Origin: Neolewinella litorea | GTDB taxonomy: Bacteria; Bacteroidota; Bacteroidia; Chitinophagales; Saprospiraceae | Length of the DNA stretch: 64,000 nt | Direction: 5' to 3' | Assembly: GCF_004803465.1 (NCBI RefSeq) | Contig: NZ_SRSF01000002.1 | Location: forward strand, 310,001-374,000 | Shown here: positions 48,949 to 57,921 of the stretch, piece by piece | How the letters are laid out: every line of letters begins with the position of its first letter | How positions within the stretch are numbered: position 1 is the first letter of the stretch | Position numbers and translations under genes: made by a program | Notes under the pieces: generated by a model | The model's input: the letters and a program-made list of their open reading frames with translations, nothing else | What the model was told of the DNA's origin: nothing | Databases searched by the model: none

Positions 48949-51255
48949 TTAGTCGCGATCGTCGCGATCACGTCCGCCCCGGCGGCCTCCGCCTCCGTTG
49001 CGGCGCTCTCCGCGGTCACGTCCGCCACCGCCGCCACGGCGATCGCCGCGGTCGCCACGATCACCACGTCCGCGCGATTTCGATGCCTTCCGTTCCTCTT
49101 CGAGCTCCTCGTCGGTGGGAATGGTGCCATCGGCACGGGGCATGATGGCCTTGCGGCTCAGGCGCAGTTTACCGGTACGCTCATCGACGTCCACGATCTT
49201 GAACTTCACCTTGTCGCCTTCCTCGAACTCGTCTTCGACGCTTTCGATGCGGCTGTGGCTCATTTCGCTTACGTGGAGGAGTCCGTCGCGGCCTCCTTCG
49301 AAGCCGACAAACACGCCGTACGGCATGATCGTCTTGACGGTACCTTCGTACACACCACCCACTTCGGGGGTGAAGGTGATCTTCTTGATCCGGGCTACGG
49401 CATCGTCGATGGCGGCCTTATCCGAACTGGCGATGGACACGTGGCCCTTGCCGTCGATCTCGTCGATGTTGATGTTGGTGCCGGTAAGCTCCTGCAGTTC
49501 CTGGATGATCTTACCACCGGGTCCGATAACGGCACCGATGTAGCTCTTCTCGATGATGAGCTTGACAATCCGGGGAGCGTGGGGCTTGATGTCCTCGCGG
49601 GGCTCGCTGAGGGTCTTGTCCATCTCTCCGAGGATGTGGAGACGGCCGACGCGGGCTTGCTCCAGTGCCTGCTCGAGTTGCTCGTAGGGCAGTCCGTCGA
49701 TCTTGATGTCCATCTGGCAGGCGGTGATACCTTTGGTGGTACCGGTGACCTTGAAGTCCATATCACCCAGCGCGTCCTCGTCGCCGAGGATATCACTGAG
49801 GATGGCAATCTTGTCGCCTTCGGCTACCATACCCATGGCGATGCCGGCTACGGGGCGCTTGATCTGTACACCGCCGTCCATCAGGGCCAGAGATCCGGCA
49901 CAGACGGTAGCCATAGAGCTCGATCCGTTGGATTCCAGGATATCGGACACCAGTCGAATGGTGTGGGTCATGTCATCGGGCAGTACCTGCCGGATGGAGC
50001 GGCCGGCCAGGTTGGCGTGACCTACCTCGCGGCGGCCGGGGCCGCGCATGGGCTTGGTCTCCCCTACCGAGAAGGCCGGGAAGTTGTAGTGCAGGATGAA
50101 GTTGTCGTAGGTGTTGCTGTGGGCAACGTCGACCATCGCCTGGTCGGTCTTGGTACCCAGCGTCAGGCTGGTCAGCGACTGCGTCTCTCCGCGGTTGAAG
50201 ATGGCGGAACCGTGGGCGGCGGGCAGGTAATCTACCTCCGTCCAGATGGGGCGTACTTCGTCGAAGGCGCGGCCATCGAGGCGCTTCTTCTCGTCGAGCA
50301 TCATATTGCGGATAGTGTTCTTCTGCACCTTGTCGTAGGCGGCGCTTACGTCCTCCTTGTGCTCTTCCATCCACTCCTCGCCTTTCTCTTCCAGGGCGGC
50401 TTCCTTGAAGTTATCCTTTACTTCCTTGAAGGCCTTCTTGCGGTCGGCCTTGTTGGAGGCGCTACGGGATACGCGGAGGATTTCCTCCTTCACCTTCCCT
50501 TCCACGTAGCTGAGTACCTCGGCGTCGATCTCGTGGGTCTCCACTTCGCGGGTGGTGGCTTTGTCGCCCACCATTTCCCGGAGGCGCAGTTGCGCGTCAC
50601 ACATGGTACGGATGGCATCGTGGCCCACCTTGAGAGCCTCCAGGATGGCGCTTTCCTCAACTTCCTTGCCTTCGCCTTCCACCATCATGATGTTGGAACG
50701 GTCGGCCGCGACGATCAGGTCGAGGTCGGCATCCACCAGTTGGGTACGGTCGGGGTTCACCACGTACTCGCCGTTGATCCGGGCAACGCGGCATTCGGAG
50801 ATGGGGCCTTCAAACGGAATATTCGAGCAGGTCAGGGCGGCCGAAGCGGCCAGACCGGCCAGGGCATCGGGCATCACCTCTTCATCCAGGGAGATGAGGT
50901 TGATGATGATCTGGGTGTCAAACATGTACCCTTTGGGGAACAGCGGACGGATGGCGCGGTCGACCAGGCGCGAGATCAGGATCTCGTAGTCGTTCAGTCG
51001 TGCCTCGCGGCGGAAGAAGTTACCGGGGATCCGGCCGGCGGCGGCAAACTTCTCCTGGTAATCCACGCTGAGGGGGAAGAAGTTCTGGCCTTCGCGCACG
51101 CTGGTGCTGGAAACGGCGGAACAGAATAGCATGGTCTTGCCACACTTGACTACGACTGAGCCGTCGGCCTGTGTGGCCAGTTTGCCGGTCTCGATGGTGA
51201 CTTCCCGCCCGTTGGGCAGTTCGAAGTTCACCGACATTGGGGTTTGATTACCCAT
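48949..51255 (-). CDS. pnp: Polyribonucleotide nucleotidyltransferase with RG-rich tail
   Basis: 768 residues from ATG 51255 (or 51237). Two RNase PH-like domains, then KH (IGAVIGPGGKIIQELQELTGTNI) and S1 (VYEGTVKTIMPYGVFVGFEGGRDGLLHVSEMS). The motif GRIPGNFFRREARLNDYEIL is the standard PNPase core. The last ~45 residues are Arg/Gly/Asp repeats (GDRGDRGDRRGGGGG...), much like an RNA-binding RGG tail. It degrades mRNA from the 3' end with phosphate. Monocistronic, with a strong terminator. Confidence 0.97.
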   Translation of the reverse strand: MGNQTPMSVNFELPNGREVTIETGKLATQADGSVVVKCGKTMLFCSAVSSTSVREGQNFFPLSVDYQEKFAAAGRIPGNFFRREARLNDYEILISRLVDRAIRPLFPKGYMFDTQIIINLISLDEEVMPDALAGLAASAALTCSNIPFEGPISECRVARINGEYVVNPDRTQLVDADLDLIVAADRSNIMMVEGEGKEVEESAILEALKVGHDAIRTMCDAQLRLREMVGDKATTREVETHEIDAEVLSYVEGKVKEEILRVSRSASNKADRKKAFKEVKDNFKEAALEEKGEEWMEEHKEDVSAAYDKVQKNTIRNMMLDEKKRLDGRAFDEVRPIWTEVDYLPAAHGSAIFNRGETQSLTSLTLGTKTDQAMVDVAHSNTYDNFILHYNFPAFSVGETKPMRGPGRREVGHANLAGRSIRQVLPDDMTHTIRLVSDILESNGSSSMATVCAGSLALMDGGVQIKRPVAGIAMGMVAEGDKIAILSDILGDEDALGDMDFKVTGTTKGITACQMDIKIDGLPYEQLEQALEQARVGRLHILGEMDKTLSEPREDIKPHAPRIVKLIIEKSYIGAVIGPGGKIIQELQELTGTNINIDEIDGKGHVSIASSDKAAIDDAVARIKKITFTPEVGGVYEGTVKTIMPYGVFVGFEGGRDGLLHVSEMSHSRIESVEDEFEEGDKVKFKIVDVDERTGKLRLSRKAIMPRADGTIPTDEELEEERKASKSRGRGDRGDRGDRRGGGGGRDRGERRNGGGGRRGGRDRDDRD

Positions 51256-51704
51256 TATTGATTGGACTTTAAATGATAATATGCGTTCGTTGACCCCCCC
51301 ACCGCCGAGACGGTACGGGAGCATTGACACAAAACACCAAAGCGGAAGGGGGTGAGGGCGGGTCCGCGGGTGCCGGGCGGCACTGAAAACCAGCCGTGGA
51401 ACGTGGTTGATCACCACGAATGTTGCTCATTCCCGCCGGGGGTCGCTGGAGACCGACGGATACCGCACTGTCGCGGCAGTTCATTTAGTCATTTTGTATC
51501 GCGGCGAATATACGAAACTTTTCGGTCCGGACGGAAATTCCATGTTACGCGCCCGACGGGCCGGTCAATAAGAGAAATTAACCATTGCTAGTCCCTCTCC
51601 AGGGCGTAGATTCGTGAAACTGAATTCGTAGCAATTGTTGCCCGTAAGCCTGCACCGCGGGAGCACTTGCTCGATTTCAATCATTCGCCTTTTCCCACCT
51701 TCCC
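51256..51704. other. 449-bp divergent intergenic region, pnp to CHASE3 kinase
   Basis: No gene is supported. It contains one dispersed GC-rich element (51356-51375). No clear TAnnTTTG promoter box was found for either neighbour. Confidence 0.5.
51356..51375 (+). repeat. Dispersed GC-rich element, copy upstream of pnp
   Basis: GGGCGGGTCCGCGGGTGCCG differs at one base from the copy at 40548-40567. It lies between the divergent pnp and kinase genes. Confidence 0.6.
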
Positions 51705-53171
51705 TTGTCTACACCATCCAATAATCAGCAGGCCGATCACGTATCGGGGAAAAGCCATCGCCTTTTCCGCATCCTCTTTATGGGGTTAAGCCTGCTCACG
51801 CTTATTGTCCTGGCTTCCATTGTCACGGAGATCGCGGCGATCGACGTGCGCAAGAAACTCAACCACGCGCTCCGGCTCGAGCGCGACCTGGGCATGCTGC
51901 TCACCACCGTGCAGGATGCGGAGACCGGTCAGCGCGGTTATCTCCTCACCAAGGAATACCGCTACCTTGCTCCTTACGCCGCCGGAACGCGTGACTCCGT
52001 AGCCGCCATTACCGGCCGCATCCTCGAAGAGGTAAGGCGCGATTCCCTGCAGCTTGACCGCGCCGAACGCCTGCGCTACTTCACTGACCTCAAGTTCAGG
52101 GATATCCAGGAAACCCTCGAACTACAGTACACGGGCGATACCGCCACCCTTAACCAGATACTACGCTCCGAGCGCGGGCGGACCTACATGGACAGCGTCC
52201 GGCGCAACGTAGAATTGCTCCGGCAAGCCGAATACCGCGACGTACGCGTCCGGCAAAGCCAACTGGATAACCTCAGTACGGTTACGACCATCCTCCGCTT
52301 TCTGGGAGCCCTCGGCCTGGCCACGGTGCTCTATTACATCTATAATCAGCTGCAGCCCCTGGTCTCCAGCATCAGCGCCTCCAATAAGAAGCTTTCGGAC
52401 GAGATCGTCGAACGTCGGCGGGTGGAAAAGATGAATACCGACCTGATCCACAGCCTCAACCTCAAAAATCGCGAACTCGACCAGTTCGCCTACATCGCTT
52501 CCCACGACCTGCGCGAGCCCCTGCGTACCGTGAGCAACTACGTGGAAGTGTTGAAGGAAGACTACGATCACCAGTTCGACGAGGCCGGTCGTTCCCACCT
52601 GTCGGTCATCTACCGGGCCACGCAGCGGATGAGCAACCTCATTGAGACCCTGCTCCAGTTCGGTCGCGTCGGCCGCACCGAAGAACCTACGCGCCTCGAC
52701 CTTTCCCGCTCCGTTGAAGAAGCCATAGAAAACCTGGAGGGCCGGATCGAGGAAACCGAGGCTTCCATCCAGGTGGGACCCCTGCCGGAGTTGGTGGGTT
52801 ATCCGGTGGCGATGCGACAGCTTTTCCAGAACCTCATCTCCAATGCTCTGAAGTTTCACTCTCCCGGCACCCCGCCGAGGATCATCATTTCCGGCGAGGA
52901 ATCTCAGGACCAAACCTGTGTTTCCGTGCAGGACTTCGGCATTGGGATGAGCCACGCGGACCAGCAGAAGATATTCGAGCTGTTTACCCGCTTAAATCGT
53001 CCGGAAGACTACGACGGGCAGGGAATAGGATTGGCATTCTGCCAAAAAATCGTACAATTACACCACGGTACGATCACGGTGGACAGTCAACCGGGCAGTG
53101 GAAGTACCTTTACCGTTAGTATTCCAAGGAGTTATGACCAAGAAGAAATTAGGGTGCGTACTACTCATTGA
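51705..53171 (+). CDS. CHASE3-domain sensor histidine kinase
   Basis: 488 residues from a TTG start at 51705, as no ATG lies before the first membrane helix. TM1 is about 20-43 and TM2 about 192-214. The periplasmic CHASE3 domain between them has LLTTVQDAETGQRGYLLT. HisKA follows with His267 in YIASHDLREPLRTV, then the ATPase domain (NLISNALKF, VQDFGIGM, GIGLAFCQKIV). Its 3' end overlaps the receiver gene by 38 bp, so the two form a coupled sensor/receiver pair. Confidence 0.92.
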   Translation: MSTPSNNQQADHVSGKSHRLFRILFMGLSLLTLIVLASIVTEIAAIDVRKKLNHALRLERDLGMLLTTVQDAETGQRGYLLTKEYRYLAPYAAGTRDSVAAITGRILEEVRRDSLQLDRAERLRYFTDLKFRDIQETLELQYTGDTATLNQILRSERGRTYMDSVRRNVELLRQAEYRDVRVRQSQLDNLSTVTTILRFLGALGLATVLYYIYNQLQPLVSSISASNKKLSDEIVERRRVEKMNTDLIHSLNLKNRELDQFAYIASHDLREPLRTVSNYVEVLKEDYDHQFDEAGRSHLSVIYRATQRMSNLIETLLQFGRVGRTEEPTRLDLSRSVEEAIENLEGRIEETEASIQVGPLPELVGYPVAMRQLFQNLISNALKFHSPGTPPRIIISGEESQDQTCVSVQDFGIGMSHADQQKIFELFTRLNRPEDYDGQGIGLAFCQKIVQLHHGTITVDSQPGSGSTFTVSIPRSYDQEEIRVRTTH

Positions 53172-53550
53172 CGATTCAGACGCTGATAATTTCATTCACA
53201 CGCGGCGCCTCAACAAAATGGGGGTCGCAAAAGAGATTGTCGTCCGCGCCAATGGAAGGGAAGGCCTGCAGTACTTCACTAGTCGACTGCCCGACGGAAG
53301 TCGCCCTACCCGCCCCGACCTGCTCTTTCTCGACATCAACATGCCCGTAATGGACGGCTGGGGTTTCCTGGATGAATACCAGCACCTCCGTGAAGAGGAT
53401 CGCGCCCGGGTGACCATCGCCATGCTTACCTCCTCCGCCGGGGATCCCGAACACGAGCGGTATCGCGCCTACAGCGTGGTCGACGGCCACGAGGCCAAGC
53501 CCCTGACCCAGGAAAAGATCACTGCTTTGCTCAATCGCCATTTCGGCTAG
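53134..53550 (+). CDS. Single-domain response regulator (receiver)
   Basis: 138 residues from ATG 53134 (AAGGAG three bases upstream). Receiver fold: CVLLIDDSDADNFI acidic pair, phospho-acceptor Asp67 in LFLDINMPVMDG, Thr/Ser in AMLTSSAGD, and Lys in GHEAKPL. It matches the Rcp1-like stand-alone receivers that partner histidine kinases with CHASE/GAF input. The start lies inside the kinase gene. Confidence 0.93.
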   Translation: MTKKKLGCVLLIDDSDADNFIHTRRLNKMGVAKEIVVRANGREGLQYFTSRLPDGSRPTRPDLLFLDINMPVMDGWGFLDEYQHLREEDRARVTIAMLTSSAGDPEHERYRAYSVVDGHEAKPLTQEKITALLNRHFG

Positions 53551-53551
53551 T

Positions 53552-54019
53552 TCAAACCAACCGGCGCAGGGCAATCATGGTACCGAAGTGCATCGCTTCA
53601 TGCAGGTTGTTGAATTCCACCGCCTCCTCCAGGCCGGACAGCGTGATGCCAAAACTGGTTTCGTACGGGTTGTATGCCGACCAGTCCAGGTCCGTGCAGG
53701 CCTCCCGCAACCTGCGGTGGCCGTCCAGTAATTCTGCGCGAATTAAACCGTATTCCTCGGCCCCGGCTTCGCCTTCCGGTCGCGTACCCTTGCGGTAGCG
53801 GTTGATGAAATCTTTTCCGCTGGGGGTCCGGTGCCCGCCCAGGGCAAAGACGAGCAATTCCTGGGTGGCAATGACGTGCCCCGCATTCCAGATCAGGTTG
53901 TTATTCATTCCTTCGGGCACCTGGTTGAGCTGCGACAGGCTCATGCTTTCCGTGAGGGCCAGGATATTTTTCCTGATCTGCTCGTGGTATTGCAGGGCGA
54001 GGGTAAGGCTTGCATTCAT
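53552..54019 (-). CDS. DinB-family (YfiT/DinB-like) protein
   Basis: 155 residues, an all-helical bundle. QMNALTEMSL-type leader and NLIWNAGHVIATQELLVFALGG contain the first metal-binding His (His45), and NNLHEAMHFGTMIALRR has the other two, as in DinB four-helix metalloproteins that often act on thiols. Convergent with the receiver gene (1 bp between stops). Confidence 0.87.
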   Translation of the reverse strand: MNASLTLALQYHEQIRKNILALTESMSLSQLNQVPEGMNNNLIWNAGHVIATQELLVFALGGHRTPSGKDFINRYRKGTRPEGEAGAEEYGLIRAELLDGHRRLREACTDLDWSAYNPYETSFGITLSGLEEAVEFNNLHEAMHFGTMIALRRLV

Positions 54020-54029
54020 ACGCGATGGC

Positions 54030-54839
54030 TTATTTCAAGCCAAGGTAAGGTACCACCCACCGCCGACCGGTATTCAGCGCGGGCAGGGCGTGCAGGGTCC
54101 GTTGCAGGGGGGCGCTTCCGCCGGTGCAGTAGAAGTCGTAGCGTGCCGGGTCCGTCGGTTCCGAAACCAGCAAGCCCCGCTTTTCCAGCAGGCGTTGCAC
54201 CTGTCGCGCCGCCGCCCCCGATGGATCGATCACATTTACGCCAGGGGGGAGGGCCGCACGTATGTCCTCAATGACCAGGGGGTAATGGGTGCATCCGAGG
54301 ACTACGGTATCCAGGGAATCGGCCTCCCGGAACAGTTCAGCTAAATAGTCGCGTACTGCCGGTGAGCCCGCCCCGAATGCCTCGATGCGTTCCACCAGGC
54401 CGGTACAGGGGCTTTCCCAGACGGGGCGGTCGGTGAGGTAACGCTCCTTGAGGGACTGGTACCGGCTGCTGCGCAGGGTAACGGCCGTGGCCATCACGCC
54501 GATGTGCCGCCCGTCGGCCGCGGGTTTCACGGCCGGCTCGAGTCCGACAAAGGGCACGTCCGGATAAGCTTCCCGCAAGCCGTCGATGGCGATGCTCGTG
54601 GCGGTATTGCAGGCGACTACTACCAACTTTACGCCGGCGGACAGCAGGAAATCGGTGATCTGGCGACTGAACGCGAGCACCTCGCGATCGGTGCGCGCCC
54701 CGTAGGGTGCGTGGTGGTTATCGGATACGTACAGGAGGGAATCGCGGGGGAGTAGCCCACAAATAGCATTGGCGACCGAAAGGCCGCCAATGCCGGAGTC
54801 GAAGACTCCAATAGATCCGTTATGGGGAGGCAGGTACAC
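54030..54839 (-). CDS. murI: Glutamate racemase
   Basis: 269 residues. Both catalytic cysteines are present: Cys77 in VVACNTATS and Cys183 in LGCTHYPL. GVFDSGIGGLSV is the standard start of the fold. It supplies D-glutamate for peptidoglycan. Follows the two OmpH genes on the same strand (8 bp from the stop of the downstream-most one), consistent with an envelope-biogenesis operon. Confidence 0.97.
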   Translation of the reverse strand: MYLPPHNGSIGVFDSGIGGLSVANAICGLLPRDSLLYVSDNHHAPYGARTDREVLAFSRQITDFLLSAGVKLVVVACNTATSIAIDGLREAYPDVPFVGLEPAVKPAADGRHIGVMATAVTLRSSRYQSLKERYLTDRPVWESPCTGLVERIEAFGAGSPAVRDYLAELFREADSLDTVVLGCTHYPLVIEDIRAALPPGVNVIDPSGAAARQVQRLLEKRGLLVSEPTDPARYDFYCTGGSAPLQRTLHALPALNTGRRWVVPYLGLK

Positions 54840-54847
54840 TGCAGCGG

Positions 54848-55354
54848 TTAGAGGCCGAGCTTGGCGCGAACGAGCGCGCTGACGTCCTGGCTGTCCTGAC
54901 CGTACAGGAGGACCTGCTGATCGAAGATGAACTGGTAGCCGTTCTCTTCCGCTACGGCCTTGATGGCGTCGTTGACGGATTTGTAGATCGGTTCCAGCAG
55001 TTCCTGCCGCTTCTTCTGCAGGTCGGTCATCATGGTCTGCTCGAAGTTGCCGATTTCCTCCTCGCGTTTCTGGAGCTTGGCGGCTTCTTCCTGCTGTTGC
55101 TTGGGGCTCATGGTACCCTGCTGGGCCTGGGCCTGGAGTGCCTGGTAGTCGGTCTGGAAGCTCTCCACCATGGCCTGGCCTTTCTTCTGGAGTTGCTTCT
55201 GCAGTCCTTCCAGATTGGACTCGGCGGCTTTCATGGCGGGAAGATCGGCGAGGATCTCGGCCGAATTCACGAAACCGAATTTCTGGGCGGTGGCCACGGA
55301 GGTCGCTACCAGAAGGAGGAGCGCAACAAAGGTGAATTTGAATACTTGGTGCAT
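54848..55354 (-). CDS. OmpH/Skp-family periplasmic chaperone (second copy)
   Basis: 168 residues. Signal peptide (to about 23, VATAQ), then KFGFVNSAEILADLPAMKAAESNLEGLQKQLQKKGQAM and a long charged helical pair. Skp/OmpH subunits form trimers that hold outer-membrane proteins during transport. Sits between the other OmpH copy and murI, separated by 43 and 8 bp. Like its neighbour it has the typical QQVLLYGQDSQDVSALV C-terminus. Confidence 0.92.
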   Translation of the reverse strand: MHQVFKFTFVALLLLVATSVATAQKFGFVNSAEILADLPAMKAAESNLEGLQKQLQKKGQAMVESFQTDYQALQAQAQQGTMSPKQQQEEAAKLQKREEEIGNFEQTMMTDLQKKRQELLEPIYKSVNDAIKAVAEENGYQFIFDQQVLLYGQDSQDVSALVRAKLGL

Positions 55355-55397
55355 GGTTGAAATTTAGGGGTTAGTACTTCTGGACCTTCACGGGGGG

Positions 55398-55916
55398 TTA
55401 GTTGCGCAATGCGCGCAGGATTTCGTCCGTCTTGTCGTACTGATCACTTGAGAAGATGATTCCGGCGGCGCCGGCGCGATCGAAGATAAAGTCGTAGTTA
55501 TTCTGGGTGGCGTAGGTTTCTACGGCCTCGTATACGGCGTCCTGGATGGGCTTGACCAGTTCCTGGCGGCGCTGGAAAAGGGCACCTTCCGGGCCGAAGC
55601 GATCGCGCTGCATGTTGCGGACCTGGGTTTCCCGATCGATGATGGCCTGCTCTTCGCTCTGGCGCTGCTCGTCGGTCATGAGCACCTGCTCGGCCTGGTA
55701 CTTATTGTACATTCCCTTGATGGCGTCATACTCCTGGTTGATCTCCTGCTGCCACTTGGCGGCGAGTTGATCGAGCTGTTCCTGGGCCTCCTGGTATTCG
55801 GTAATGCTCGTGAGGATGCGCTCCATATCGATGGAGGCGATCTTTTGGGCGGACAACTGGGCGCCAAAGCCGGCAAAGGCCAAAATGGCGACCATCAAAT
55901 AGTTGCGAAAACGCAT
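55398..55916 (-). CDS. OmpH/Skp-family periplasmic chaperone (first copy)
   Basis: 172 residues from ATG 55916. Signal peptide ends near LSAQ; the mature part KIASIDMERILTSITEYQEAQEQLDQLAAKWQQEINQEYDAIKGMYNKY is a classic OmpH helical hairpin. In many Bacteroidota, bamA lies directly upstream; here the upstream DNA is a repeat region with a transposase. A TACTTTTG promoter box precedes the gene at 55936-55943. Confidence 0.92.
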   Translation of the reverse strand: MRFRNYLMVAILAFAGFGAQLSAQKIASIDMERILTSITEYQEAQEQLDQLAAKWQQEINQEYDAIKGMYNKYQAEQVLMTDEQRQSEEQAIIDRETQVRNMQRDRFGPEGALFQRRQELVKPIQDAVYEAVETYATQNNYDFIFDRAGAAGIIFSSDQYDKTDEILRALRN

Positions 55917-55935
55917 GGAGGTAAATTTTGGATGA

Positions 55936-55943
55936 CAAAAGTA
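55936..55943 (-). promoter_or_regulatory. Candidate -7 box of the ompH-ompH-murI operon
   Basis: Minus-strand TACTTTTG lies 20 bp before the first ompH ATG. This supports an operon that starts here rather than reading in from a bamA gene. No clear -33 box. Confidence 0.4.
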
Positions 55944-56162
55944 CAGAGGCACGTGCCGATCTGCTAAGGAATAGACGCATAAAGACACTTGAAGTTACTT
56001 CGATAAGGAAGTTTTAATTCTCCGATCATTCGCGTAATTCCTTGCTTACCAAACCCTTATCGGCTCATTTCCGCTGTCGGGACGGGGCCTGTTTAACCTA
56101 ATATTAACGGCTGGGCGGTTTTGGTCTTGGGGCTGTGGGCTGCCTTTTCGTGGTTTGGGGGT

Positions 56163-56290
56163 AATTGTTTTCACCGGGGAGGGGCACATTGTCCTTTCCG
56201 GGTGGGGAAGGGCGGCATCGTCCTTTCCGGGTAGGGAAGGGCAACATCGTCCTTTCCGGGTAGGGAAGGGCCACATCGTCCTTTCAGGAC
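56163..56290. repeat. 29-bp tandem repeats beside the transposase region
   Basis: Four units of 29 bp around TCCTTTCCGGGTAGGGAAGG, with TCCTTTCC/TCCTTTCA at 56192, 56221, 56250 and 56279. The unit has no unique spacers. The inverse-complementary GGGAAGG/CCTTTCC hints at hairpins. The related word GGGAAGGGCCACCTCGTCC recurs at 57627 on the other side of the transposase. Confidence 0.75.
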
Positions 56291-56299
56291 TCTGGTTCC

Positions 56300-56890
56300 C
56301 TTCCCTACTTCGCTGCGTCCCTTCCAGGGCCGCACAACCATGGCCGGACCAGGCCCGGAGAGCATGCAGACCCATAAGCCGAGGGAGCAGCGAAGCGGAG
56401 CCTGCGGCGAAATCATTTTCAGCAAGGGTATGTCGTCCCTTCCAGGGCCGCACAATCATGGCCGGACCGGGCCCGGAGGGCACGCAGACCCATAAGCCGG
56501 GGGAGTAGCGAAGCGAAGCCCGCGGCGAAACCATTTTCAGCAAGGGTATGTCGTCCTTTCCAGGGCCGCACAACCATGGCCGGACCGGGCCCGGAGGGCA
56601 CGCAGACTCATAAGCCGGGGGAGCAGCGGAGTGAAGCCCGCGGCGAAATCATTTTCAGCAAGGGTATGTCGTCCCTTCCAGGGCCGCAGAATCATGGCCG
56701 GACCGGGCCCGGAGGGCACGCAGAACCATAAGTCGGGGGAGCAGCGAAGCGAAGCCCGCAGCGAAATCATTCTCGGAAAGGGTATGTCGTCCCTTCCAGG
56801 GCCGCAGAATCATGGCCGGACCGGGCCCGGAGGGCACGCACACACGTAAGCCGAGGGAGTAGCGAAGCGGAGCCCTCGACGAAATCGAAG
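56300..56890. repeat. 118-bp tandem repeats left of the IS200-like gene
   Basis: Five copies, about 118 bp apart (CATGGCCGGACC near 56338, 56457, 56575, 56694 and 56812). Each carries CCCGGAGGGCACGCAGACCC, then TAAGCCGGGGGAGTAGCGAAGCG, an arm of the palindrome family also found to the right of the transposase. The frames that cross it on the minus strand are by-products. A sharp switch to AT-rich DNA (56887-56923) precedes the transposase ATG. Confidence 0.85.
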
Positions 56891-56923
56891 GTTTTAAAAT
56901 TATTTGTTTTATTTACGCCTAAA

Positions 56924-57469
56924 ATGCCACAATCCTACCTCCGCATCGTCCTCCACACGGTTTTCAGCACCAAGTATCGCCGGCCTACCATCCATCCGCG
57001 CGTAGAGCAGGAGTTGTACAGCTACCTTTCGCGTCGCCTCCAGCTTATGGGGTGCCGGGTGTACGCCATCGGTGGGACACTGGATCATGTCCATATCGTC
57101 CACGGTTTGCCCCGCACAATCTCCATAGCTAAGGTCCTGGAAGACATCAAGTCGCAAAGCTCCCGGTGGATGGGCAAGAACGGGTATCCGGATTTTTGGT
57201 GGCAGAACGGCTACGGTTGTCACTCCGTAGATTATCGCAAAGTGGACGGCATCATACGCTACGTGGAGCGCCAAAAGGAACATCACTACGGCAGTCAGGA
57301 AAACTATCGAATGACCGCCCGTCTGACCTTCGAGGCCGAAATGCTGAAATTTCTCCGCGAATTCGATCTGGACTACGATCCCCAATACCTTTTTCCTTCC
57401 GAACCAAAGTCCAATTGCCAAGACCATCTGGGCCCGGAGGGCACCCAGACCCGTAAGCTGGGGGAGTAG
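56924..57469 (+). CDS. IS200/IS605-like Y1 transposase (RAYT-like)
   Basis: 181 residues. The HUH motif is HVH (55-57, in LDHVHIVHG) and the catalytic Tyr is Tyr113 in IIRYVERQKEHH; WQNGYGCHSV and FDLDYDPQYLF are the family's other blocks. It has no TnpB partner. The last 12 residues (GPEGTQTRKLGE) and the stop are read from a copy of the flanking repeat. With repeats on both sides it looks like a REP-associated tyrosine transposase, which mobilises such palindromes. Activity is not shown. Confidence 0.88.
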   Translation: MPQSYLRIVLHTVFSTKYRRPTIHPRVEQELYSYLSRRLQLMGCRVYAIGGTLDHVHIVHGLPRTISIAKVLEDIKSQSSRWMGKNGYPDFWWQNGYGCHSVDYRKVDGIIRYVERQKEHHYGSQENYRMTARLTFEAEMLKFLREFDLDYDPQYLFPSEPKSNCQDHLGPEGTQTRKLGE

Positions 57470-57905
57470 CGAAGCGAAACCCCAGCGCTGCGATGCCTTA
57501 CATCCCTACCACAGCCACAAAATCATGGACGAACCGGACCCGGAGGGCACCCAGACTCGTAAGCTGGGGGAGTAGCAAAGCGAAGCCCCCAGCGCCCTCA
57601 GCGCCTCCAGCGAATTCGATCACCGGGAAGGGCCACCTCGTCCCTGCAGGACTCTGGTTCCCTTCCCTATTCCAATGCGTCCCTTCCAGGGCCGCCCGAA
57701 TGATATAGGTGGACCGGACCCGGAGGGCACCTAGACCAGTCAGCTGGGGGAACAGAGATGCAAAGCCCCAGCGCTGCGATGCCTTACATCCCTACCACAA
57801 CCACAAAATCATGGACGAACTGGGCCCGGAGGGCACCCAGACCCGTAAGCTGGGGGAGTAGCGAAGCGAAGCCTCCAGCGCCCCCAGCGAAATACGATCA
57901 CCGGG
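57425..57905. repeat. Tandem repeats right of the IS200-like gene
   Basis: Four copies of CCCGGAGGGCACCCAGAC (57433, 57539, 57719, 57826), each followed by TAAGCTGGGGGAGTAGC and then by CCCAGCGCTGCGATG or CCCAGCGCC. This is the same family as the 118-bp repeats on the left, in a slightly different variant. The first copy supplies the transposase C-terminus and stop. No gene is supported between 57470 and 57921. Confidence 0.85.
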
Positions 57906-57921
57906 AAGGGCCACCAAATAA

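Noticed and set aside
56046-56849. Overlapping minus- and plus-strand frames in the 118-bp repeats
   Set aside because: Repeats of one unit in different frames; sequences such as the repeated ARSGHDCAALEG words derive from the same DNA unit.
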